Of a stretch of DNA of 16,898 nt, positions 1 through 7,973 are shown piece by piece (position 1 is the stretch's first letter; the number at the start of each line of letters is the position of its first letter). The notes under the pieces were generated by a model. It was not told the origin of the DNA. It worked only from the letters and a program-made list of their open reading frames with translations, and ran no database searches. The translations under genes and the position numbers were made by a program. The stretch lies in assembly GCA_035544515.1 (NCBI GenBank), contig DATKEG010000111.1, forward strand, positions 1 through 16,898, read 5' to 3'. The stretch comes from DATKEG01 sp035544515 (lineage in GTDB: Bacteria > Acidobacteriota > Vicinamibacteria > Fen-336).

Positions 1-28
1 GGTCGGCGCGGCAGCCGGGCGACGGAAT

Positions 29-46
29 CGTGGCCGCACGGCCACG
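29..46. repeat. Short GC-rich palindrome at left edge
   Basis: Arms CGTGGCCG and CGGCCACG are perfect inverse complements separated by two bases. It lies upstream of the first gene and could be the hairpin of a terminator for a gene outside the window. No T-run follows on either strand, so the role is unproven. Confidence 0.3.
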
Positions 47-97
47 TCCGGCGCAGGCGGGCGGCTGAGGGCACGGAACTTCCCGCCGGCATGCCCC

Positions 98-1252
98 ATG
101 CAGTCGCGTGGCGCCGTGGTCCTCCGCTTCTGGGCGTCGGTCGTCGCCTTCCACCTCGTGCTCGTGCCGGCGGTGCTGCTCGTGGCGCGCCGGCAGGCCA
201 GCCGCGCGGGTCTGCCCGCGCGCCCGTGGCTGGCCGGCCTTGCGCGCGACGGCGTCCTCCTTTCGCTCACCGCGGCCCTGGCCGGCGCGGTGGTGAGCGC
301 GTGGGCGCCCATGCCCGGGTTCACGACGCTGCGCCTGTGGTGCCAGGCGCTGTTCGGCGAAGGCGTCCTCCTCTGCGGGTGGCTCGCCGCCTCCCAGGCA
401 TGCCGAGGGCGGCCTGGCCGGGCCGCCCTGCCCGCGATCGCGGCCCTCGGACTGGTCGCCGTCTACTGGCAGGCCTACCACCGGGAGCCGCAGCAGCTGA
501 AGGTCAAACGGCACGAGCTGCGGGTCGCCGGCGGCGGGGGAGCGCGGCGGCTGCGGATCCTGCACGTCACCGACATCCAGGCCTCGACGATCGGGGACCA
601 CGAGACGCGGGCGCTGCGCGCCGGCCTCGTCGAGCGGCCGGACCTGATCGTGTTCACCGGCGACTACATCCAGGAGCGCGTGGGCGCCGGCACCGCAGAC
701 ACGGCCGCTCGCGACTTCCGCGCCCTCATCCGGACCCTGCGCGTCGACGCCCCGCTCGGCGTCTTCGCCACGGATGGGGATACGGGACTCGACTGCGCCA
801 CCACCTTCTCCGGCCTGCCGGTCCGCTGCCTGGCCGACGCCTGCGCCGCCGTGGAGAGAGCGGACGGCTCGCGTGTTGCGGTGGCGGCGCTGGCGAGCGG
901 CACGAGCCGCGGCCGCCGACCGGCGCGTACCACGGAAGTGTTGGCATCGTGCCCGCCGGCCGACGTGTCGTTCGTGATGGGCCATCGCCCGGATTTCGTG
1001 GCGAACCTGGTGGGACGGGAGCAGGTCGGCTTCGCGCTCGCGGGGCACACCCACGGCGGACAGGTCGTCCTGCCTCTCTTCGGCCCGCCCCTGACGCTGA
1101 GCCGGTTGCCGCGCCGGTTCGCGGCCGACCTGAACGTCTACGAGGGCATCCCGCTGCACGTCTCCCGCGGCGTGGGGATGGAGAGGGGCACGGCACCGCA
1201 GATCCGGTTCCTGTGTCCGCCGGAGATCTGCGTGCTGGACGTGTGGTACTGA
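98..1252 (+). CDS. Membrane-anchored metallophosphoesterase (calcineurin-like)
   Basis: A 384-residue protein with about four hydrophobic segments in its first 125 residues (near 9-30, 52-72, 84-100 and 108-124), followed by a metallophosphoesterase domain that probably faces the periplasm. Recognisable metal-site motifs are HVTDIQ (156-161), FTGDY (186-190), MGHRPD (294-299) and AGHTHGGQ (315-322). Two canonical elements differ: the usual D-x-H reads D-x-Q, and the usual GNHD loop reads as a DGDTG stretch near 226-230. The second half of the active site is intact, so it is a divergent subfamily rather than clearly dead. Phosphodiester or pyrophosphate lipids are plausible substrates by analogy with membrane relatives, but this is not shown. 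The ATG at 98 is the first start in the window; the frame is open to the left edge with no other usual start codon and no clear ribosome-binding site. It converges with the M20 gene across 29 bp. Confidence 0.85.
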   Translation: MQSRGAVVLRFWASVVAFHLVLVPAVLLVARRQASRAGLPARPWLAGLARDGVLLSLTAALAGAVVSAWAPMPGFTTLRLWCQALFGEGVLLCGWLAASQACRGRPGRAALPAIAALGLVAVYWQAYHREPQQLKVKRHELRVAGGGGARRLRILHVTDIQASTIGDHETRALRAGLVERPDLIVFTGDYIQERVGAGTADTAARDFRALIRTLRVDAPLGVFATDGDTGLDCATTFSGLPVRCLADACAAVERADGSRVAVAALASGTSRGRRPARTTEVLASCPPADVSFVMGHRPDFVANLVGREQVGFALAGHTHGGQVVLPLFGPPLTLSRLPRRFAADLNVYEGIPLHVSRGVGMERGTAPQIRFLCPPEICVLDVWY

Positions 1253-1281
1253 ACACGGCGCCCCGTCAGGAGGCCCGGGTG

Positions 1282-2634
1282 CTACCGCGGCCGCTTCGGA
1301 GCGGCCGTGCCGTGCAGGTAGTCCGCCGTCAGGTGCAGCAACGCGCGCACGCCGGTGGCGAGGGCGGCCTCGTCGACGTAGAACCGGGGTGAGTGGTTGG
1401 TCTCCACGCGGGCGAGGCGGTCCGGGGGCGTCACGCCCAGGAAGAAGAAGAACCCGGGCACCTGTCGCTGGAAGTAGCTGAAGTCCTCCGCGCCCGTGAC
1501 CTTGCGCAGCTCGGCCGTCCGGCCCGGAGCCACGCGCTCGAGCGTGGGGCCCATGCGCGCGGTGAGGTCGGGCGAGTTGACGGTCACCGGGTAACCCCTC
1601 TCGATCGTGACCACCGCCCGGGCGCCCGCGGACGCGGCGACGTTCTCCGCGATCTGCTTCACGCGGGCGTGGATGGCCTCGCGCATGCCCTCGTCGAAGG
1701 TGCGGATGGTCCCCACCAGCCGCGCGCGGTCGGGGATGATGTTGGAGCGGATGCCGGCCTCCACCTGGCCGACCGTGACCACCGCGGGCTCCTTCACCAG
1801 CTCGACGTGGCGGCTGACGATCGTCTGCAGCGCGGTCACGATCTGCGCCGCGGCCACGATCGGGTCGATGCCCTGCCAGGGAGTGGAACCGTGCGTCTGC
1901 CGGCCTTCGACCGCGATCTCGAACCGGTCGGCGGCGGCCATGAACGGCCCCGGCCGCCAGCCCAACGCGCCCGACTCGAGGAGCGCCCAGGCGTGCAGCC
2001 CGAAGATGGCGTCCACCTTCGGGTCGTCGAGCACGCCTTCCTGCACCATCTTCTCCGCGCCCGCGGGCTGCTCGGCCGCCACCGCTCCTTCCTCGGCGGG
2101 CTGGAAGATCAGCTTCACGGCGCCGGGGATCTGCGTCCGCACCTCCGTGAGCACGCGGGCGGCGGTCAGCAGGATCGCCATGTGCGCGTCGTGGCCGCAG
2201 GCGTGCATCACGGGCACGGGCCGGCCCTCGAACTCGCCCATGGCCCGGCTCGCGAACGGGAGGTCCAACTCCTCCCTCACGGGCAGGCCGTCCATGTCGG
2301 CCCGCAGCGCCACGACCGGACCGGGCCGGCCGCCCTCGATGAGCGCGACCACGCCCGTGCGCGCGACCCCGGTCCGGGGCTCGAGGCCGAAGCTCCGCAG
2401 CTTCTCCGCGATGAACCGTGCCGTCTCCACCTCGCGGTTGGACAGCTCGGGGTGCGCGTGCAGGTGGCGCCGCCAGGCGATGAGGTCGGCCTCCGCCCCC
2501 GCGGCGCGCCGGTCGAGCTCCGCCGCCAGCGGCGAGGGCGTGGCCCCAGGCGCAGCCGGCCGCCCCTGCGCCCGGATTCCGGGCGCTGCCACCAGAGCGA
2601 AGAGCGTCGCCAGCACGGCAGGGAGTCGTCTCAT
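1282..2634 (-). CDS. Exported M20D-family metallo-amidohydrolase (hippurate hydrolase/IAA-amino acid hydrolase type)
   Basis: A 450-residue enzyme that hydrolyses N-acyl amino acid amides. I chose the ATG at 2634 over an upstream in-frame start at 2676: it gives a clean signal peptide (basic MRR, hydrophobic residues 4-20, cleavage near IRAQ), is preceded by GGAGG, and begins 2 bp after the ABC-F stop. Zinc-site motifs of the family are present: RADMDGLP (111-118), HACGHDAH (144-151, Cys146 and His148), the EE pair at 181-182, GLHAW (212-216) and NHSPRF (413-418). The dimerisation/lid region lies around 235-345. Length is slightly above the usual ~390-440 because of the leader and linker. Periplasmic location is inferred from the leader; many relatives are cytosolic. 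It is the last gene of the YggX-like/ABC-F operon. The natural substrate cannot be read from sequence. Confidence 0.9.
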   Translation of the reverse strand: MRRLPAVLATLFALVAAPGIRAQGRPAAPGATPSPLAAELDRRAAGAEADLIAWRRHLHAHPELSNREVETARFIAEKLRSFGLEPRTGVARTGVVALIEGGRPGPVVALRADMDGLPVREELDLPFASRAMGEFEGRPVPVMHACGHDAHMAILLTAARVLTEVRTQIPGAVKLIFQPAEEGAVAAEQPAGAEKMVQEGVLDDPKVDAIFGLHAWALLESGALGWRPGPFMAAADRFEIAVEGRQTHGSTPWQGIDPIVAAAQIVTALQTIVSRHVELVKEPAVVTVGQVEAGIRSNIIPDRARLVGTIRTFDEGMREAIHARVKQIAENVAASAGARAVVTIERGYPVTVNSPDLTARMGPTLERVAPGRTAELRKVTGAEDFSYFQRQVPGFFFFLGVTPPDRLARVETNHSPRFYVDEAALATGVRALLHLTADYLHGTAAPKRPR

Positions 2635-2636
2635 GT

Positions 2637-4748
<2,112 letters not shown>

Positions 4749-4770
4749 GCGCGTCGTCCCCACGTCGCTC

Positions 4771-4791
4771 GCGCCGGAGTGAATCCGGCGC
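4771..4791. repeat. Intergenic hairpin, copy A
   Basis: Perfect 8-bp stem (GCGCCGGA / TCCGGCGC) with a 5-base loop, between the YggX-like stop and the ABC-F start. On the transcribed minus strand no U-run follows, so a simple intrinsic terminator is unlikely; it may be a processing or attenuation element in the operon. A close copy lies at 11595-11617. Confidence 0.6.
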
Positions 4792-4803
4792 TCGCTTCTT
4801 GTG

Positions 4804-5043
4804 TCATGCCGCGGGAAGTCCCAGGAAGTCCAGGCAGGCGCGCTGGATCATCTCGCGGTGCTGGGGATCGAGGAAGCTCAGGCGGTACTCGTTGATGACC
4901 TTGACCTCCTGGCCCTCCCATTCCTTCCAGCAGCTCGCGCAGACGGAGCCCAGCACCCGGTCCTTGACCGGGCCGGGGAAGGGCACGCGGTGGGCGGCCG
5001 GCGGGTCGCCCGCCTGGCCGCAGCGCACGCAGGTGAGAGGCAT
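4804..5043 (-). CDS. YggX-like Fe(II)-trafficking/oxidative damage protection protein, four-cysteine variant
   Basis: A 79-residue protein. The segment WEGQEVKVINEYRLSFLDPQ (42-61) and the following HREMI line up with the conserved W-x-x-W...Q-x-x-x-INE-x-x-L-x-x-x-(N/D)P-x-HR core of the YggX family, small proteins linked to iron handling and repair of oxidised Fe-S clusters. Unlike the enterobacterial protein, which I recall as having one conserved cysteine, this one has two CxxC pairs (Cys5/Cys8 and Cys35/Cys38), which look able to bind zinc or iron. The ATG at 5043 is preferred over a TTG at 5049 because GGAG lies 9 nt before it and a perfect TATAAT sits about 24 nt upstream. It is the first gene of the operon with ABC-F and the M20 hydrolase and is divergent from the helicase. 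Family assignment is from remembered motifs, so moderately sure. Confidence 0.7.
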   Translation of the reverse strand: MPLTCVRCGQAGDPPAAHRVPFPGPVKDRVLGSVCASCWKEWEGQEVKVINEYRLSFLDPQHREMIQRACLDFLGLPAA

Positions 5044-5066
5044 GTTCAAGCGCTCCGGAACCTCTC

Positions 5067-5076
5067 ATTATAGAAT
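5067..5076. promoter_or_regulatory. Overlapping bidirectional -10 elements between YggX-like and helicase genes
   Basis: The minus strand reads TATAAT (5072-5067), a perfect -10 placed about 24 nt before the YggX-like ATG. The plus strand reads TAGAAT (5071-5076), or TATAGA (5069-5074), 8-10 nt before the helicase ATG. This is an AT-rich spot in a 41-bp gap within ~70% G+C DNA. No good -35 hexamer is visible for either direction. Confidence 0.6.
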
Positions 5077-5084
5077 GGTCCGTT

Positions 5085-6503
5085 ATGGAAATCGCCACCA
5101 CGGCCCGCAGCTTCGCCGCCCTCAACCTCTCGGCCGAGACCCTGTCCAGCCTCGACTCCATGGGCTATCAGGCTCCGACCGACGTGCAGGTCGAGACCGT
5201 CCCGCGCGCCCTCGCCGGCAAGGACCTCGTGGTCCAGTCCCGCACCGGCACGGGGAAGACCGCCGCCTTCGGCATCCCCATGGTCGAGAGGATCGACCCC
5301 GGAGCGGACGGCATCCAGGCCGTGGCGCTCGCGCCCACGCGGGAGCTGGCCCTGCAGGTGGCGGCCGAGCTGACGGAGATCGGCCGCGCCAAGGGCGTCA
5401 AGGTGGAGTCGATCTACGGCGGCGACTCGATGGAGCGCCAGCTCGAGGGCATCCGCGCCGGCGCGCACGTGATCGTGGGCACGCCCGGCCGCGTCCTCGA
5501 CCACCTGCGGCGCAAGACGCTGCGCTTCGAGTCCGTGAAGATGCTGGTCCTCGACGAAGCCGACCGCATGCTCGACATGGGCTTCGCGGTCGAGATGGGC
5601 CAGATCATGGAGTACATGCCGGCCACCCGGCAGACGCTGCTCTTCTCGGCCACCATCCCCCTCGGCATCCGCGGCCTCATCTACCACTACCTGACCGAGC
5701 CCGAGTGGGTCCTCCTCTCCGAGGACCAGATCTACGTCAAGGAGGTCGAGCACCTCTACTGCCTCACCCCGCGCATGCACAAGGAGGCCACCGTCTACAA
5801 GCTGCTGGAGTACGAGAACCCGGCCTCCTCCATGATCTTCTGCAACACGCGCGAGGAGACCCGCCTCGTGTACACGTTCCTGGCCGGCAAGGGCCTGGCC
5901 GCGGCCATGCTCTCCTCGGACCTCCCGCAGAAGAAGCGCGAGAAGGTGATGGCGCGCTTCCGCACCGGGGAGATCCGCCACCTGGTGACCACGGACGTGG
6001 CCTCGCGCGGCATCGACATCGAGGACCTCTCCCACGTCTTCATCTTCTCGACACCCGACTCGCCCGAGCAATACATCCACCGCGCCGGCCGTACCGGCCG
6101 CGTGGGCAAGAGCGGCCGCGCCATCAGCCTCGTCTCCGCCCACGACCTCATGAACTTCAACCGTCTGGTGAAGCGCTATCACGTCGAGGTGCGCGAGCTG
6201 CCGGTGCCCTCCGACCAGGAGGTCATCGAGCGCAAGATCGAGCGGCTGGTCACGCGGCTGGCCGCCGAGGGCCAGAACCTGCCCCTGGAGGACTTCGCCG
6301 AGTTCGCGCCGCTGGCCCGCCGCGTGGCCGACCACGAGCACCGCGACCGCATCGTGTCGGTGCTGCTGCGGAAGTATTTCGAGGCCCCGCCGCCGGAGGA
6401 GACGGAAGACGAGCCCGCCGCCTTCCCTGCGTCCGCGCCCTCGGGCGAGCACCACGACGGCGGCTCCGGCGGCTTCCGCCGGCGGCGCCGGCACCGGCGT
6501 TAG
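5085..6503 (+). CDS. DEAD-box ATP-dependent RNA helicase
   Basis: A 472-residue helicase with all the family motifs in order: Q motif region (Phe10 to Gln35), motif I SRTGTGKT (52-59), Ia PTREL (84-88), Ib TPGR (133-136), II DEAD (157-160), III SAT (188-190), IV IFCN (251-254), V TTDVASRGIDI (302-312) and VI HRAGRTGR (332-339). It unwinds short RNA duplexes or remodels RNPs in ribosome assembly or mRNA turnover. After the core comes a helical stretch, then an acidic/Pro region and a basic tail (GGFRRRRRHRR), a common RNA-binding end. The ATG at 5085 has no Shine-Dalgarno sequence and starts 8 nt after a TAGAAT hexamer, so the mRNA may be leaderless. Its 3' end converges with the next gene, leaving 8 bp. 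I cannot assign it to DeaD, RhlE or SrmB with certainty. Confidence 0.95.
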   Translation: MEIATTARSFAALNLSAETLSSLDSMGYQAPTDVQVETVPRALAGKDLVVQSRTGTGKTAAFGIPMVERIDPGADGIQAVALAPTRELALQVAAELTEIGRAKGVKVESIYGGDSMERQLEGIRAGAHVIVGTPGRVLDHLRRKTLRFESVKMLVLDEADRMLDMGFAVEMGQIMEYMPATRQTLLFSATIPLGIRGLIYHYLTEPEWVLLSEDQIYVKEVEHLYCLTPRMHKEATVYKLLEYENPASSMIFCNTREETRLVYTFLAGKGLAAAMLSSDLPQKKREKVMARFRTGEIRHLVTTDVASRGIDIEDLSHVFIFSTPDSPEQYIHRAGRTGRVGKSGRAISLVSAHDLMNFNRLVKRYHVEVRELPVPSDQEVIERKIERLVTRLAAEGQNLPLEDFAEFAPLARRVADHEHRDRIVSVLLRKYFEAPPPEETEDEPAAFPASAPSGEHHDGGSGGFRRRRRHRR

Positions 6504-6511
6504 ACCCTCGC

Positions 6512-6775
6512 TCAGCCCGCCAGCTTCCCCTTGACGATGGCGGCCTGCACCGTCTGCAGGGTCTTGTCCATGAGCGCGCGCACCGCCTCGTCCTCCTCCT
6601 CGCGCGGCAGCTTCTTCGCCAGCAACTCGGCGTAGGGCACGCGCTTCCTCCAGAGGATGGCACCGCCGTCGTAGACGCGGACCTCGAACGCGGCCAGATC
6701 CGCGCCGAGGTCCTCGGCCTGGAGGTGGTACTCGCGGCCGGCGTGCGCGAACAGCTTGTTCACGGCCGCGAACAT
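6512..6775 (-). CDS. Hypothetical 87-residue protein
   Basis: Not recognised. It is a small soluble protein with no signal peptide. Residues 1-45 look like beta strands (HLQAEDLG, AAFEVRVYDGGAILWRKRV), followed by a charged helical region (49-84, including LPREEEDEAVRALMDKTL). The longer frame reaches 6865, but its first 30 residues are almost all Arg, Ser and Gly and lie in a palindromic region, so I chose the ATG at 6775, with GGAGG just before it. It is the last minus-strand gene of the central cluster, 145 bp downstream of the soluble ATPase, and may or may not belong to that transcript. Confidence 0.7.
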   Translation of the reverse strand: MFAAVNKLFAHAGREYHLQAEDLGADLAAFEVRVYDGGAILWRKRVPYAELLAKKLPREEEDEAVRALMDKTLQTVQAAIVKGKLAG

Positions 6776-6816
6776 GCGCCCTCCATTTCGGCCGCCCACG
6801 GCCGATCGGTTGCGTC

Positions 6817-6912
6817 CGGCTCGCGAAGCGGAGCGTCTCCTTCGCCGCCTGCTCGCCGGGTTCATCCCGGCGCAGGCGCTTGATGAAGGGGAGCGCGAAG
6901 CGTAGCGAGCCG
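6817..6912. repeat. Composite palindromic intergenic element with nested hairpin (copy C)
   Basis: Outer arms CGGCTCGC (6817-6824) and GCGAGCCG (6905-6912) are perfect inverse complements. Just inside them lie two direct copies of CGCGAAGCGnAGCG (6822-6835 and 6894-6907, 13 of 14 identical). At the centre is a 7-bp hairpin (6854-6872) with loop TTCAT, similar in design to the hairpins at 4771 and 11595. The element fills the gap between the soluble ATPase gene and the 87-residue gene and resembles a REP-like unit. Function unknown. Confidence 0.5.
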
Positions 6913-6920
6913 CATTCCGG

Positions 6921-7973
6921 TTAGACGGTACGCGCCTCGCCCGCCCGCGACTCCGCCCCGCGCCGGAGCCAGCGCTCGAAGAACCAGTTGCCCACGTGGT
7001 ACGAGCCGCCGTCCGCGGAGGAAAGATAACCCATCCGGCTCAGACCGAACAGTAGCGGCTCGATGCGCTCCTCGGTGGAGCCGGCCGCCTGCACCAGCTC
7101 CTTGCGCGTGCGTCCGCCCGCGCGCGCCGCCTCCTCCACGAGCTGCCGCTCCACGGGCTCGAGGGTCTGGAAGTCCACCGAGAAGAAGTTGGCCACCATC
7201 TCGTCCGCCGCCACCTGGTTCAGCGTGGCCGCGAGGTCGCGGCTCTCGTACAGGCGGCTGGCGATGAGCTGCAGCAGGAAGGGGTGGCTGGCCGTGCGCT
7301 CCATGATCGTGCTCGTCTCCTCTTCCGTGAACCGCCCGCGCGCGAGCAGCGCGCGCGCCTCCTCCGGCGCGAGCGGCGTGAGGTAGAGCGGGGGGATGAA
7401 GCCGAGCAGGAAGGGCGAGGTGTCGAAGTCGGTGCGCTCGTCGAGGCGGGCGAGGCGCCGGGTGGAGGTGAGGACCGTCCTCAGCTCCGGCCCCTTCTGG
7501 AGGATCCGGCGCAGGCGCGGCAGGACCGCGGGGTCCTGGCGGGCCACGGTCAGGAACTCCTCGGCCTCGTCCACGAGGAGCAGCAGCCGCCAGCCGCTGC
7601 GCACGGTGCGCCGCAGCAGGTTGGTCAACATGTCGAACACGGCGAGCCCCTCGAGGTCCTCGACCCCGACCGAGGTGGCGCGCCGGAACGACTCGCTGTC
7701 CTCCACGCTGCCGAGCAGGTTGTCGGCCAGGCCGCGCACGTCGCCGCTACCCTGCAGGTCCCAGAAGAGGGGTACGAACTCGGTCTGGGCGTGGCGCTGG
7801 ATGCGGTACTCCAGCTCCTTGAGCAGGCTCGTCTTGCCCAGGCGGCGCGCCCCCACCACCCAGAGGGAGTCGCGCTCGCCCTCCATGATCTCGCGCAGGA
7901 TGGCCGTGCGGCCGAAGAAGTTGTCCCCGCGCACCCAGCTCCCCGCGATGAACGGGTTGCGCTCCGCCCTCAC
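6921..7973 (-). CDS. Soluble STAND/AAA-type ATPase of the NPF...FFGR family with winged helix
   Basis: A 350-residue cytosolic ATPase. It opens with NPFIAG and FFGR (6-11, 19-22), the N-terminal signature of a large group of nSTAND-like ATPases. Walker A is GARRLGKTS (41-49), Walker B LLLVDEAEE (131-139), and a sensor-1-like stretch is LRTVLTSTRR (164-173). The region YLTPLAPEEARALL (197-210) and HPFLLQLIASRLYES (230-244) is the typical lid. A winged-helix-like tail covers about 272-340. Such proteins act as ATP-driven switches or scaffolds. The start is a GTG whose last two bases belong to the TGA of the upstream gene (GTGA overlap), so the two are translationally coupled. It shares its N-terminal layout with the ATPase half of that neighbour, suggesting duplication and a joint complex. 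No transposase, nuclease or toxin domain is attached. Confidence 0.85.
   Translation of the reverse strand: MRAERNPFIAGSWVRGDNFFGRTAILREIMEGERDSLWVVGARRLGKTSLLKELEYRIQRHAQTEFVPLFWDLQGSGDVRGLADNLLGSVEDSESFRRATSVGVEDLEGLAVFDMLTNLLRRTVRSGWRLLLLVDEAEEFLTVARQDPAVLPRLRRILQKGPELRTVLTSTRRLARLDERTDFDTSPFLLGFIPPLYLTPLAPEEARALLARGRFTEEETSTIMERTASHPFLLQLIASRLYESRDLAATLNQVAADEMVANFFSVDFQTLEPVERQLVEEAARAGGRTRKELVQAAGSTEERIEPLLFGLSRMGYLSSADGGSYHVGNWFFERWLRRGAESRAGEARTV

Noticed and set aside
1288..1307. Perfect 8-bp stem with a TCGG loop at the convergent gene ends
   Set aside because: It looks like a shared terminator, but it lies inside the last codons of the M20 gene and no T-run follows on the plus strand, so I do not call it.
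6776..6865. N-terminal 30 residues of the longer frame of the 87-residue protein
   Set aside because: Arg/Ser-rich translation through a palindromic region; the internal ATG at 6775 with GGAGG is better.
4799..6883. Plus-strand 694-codon frame across the helicase
   Set aside because: Its translation is Arg/Pro/Gly/His-rich and runs out of frame with the intact DEAD-box protein.
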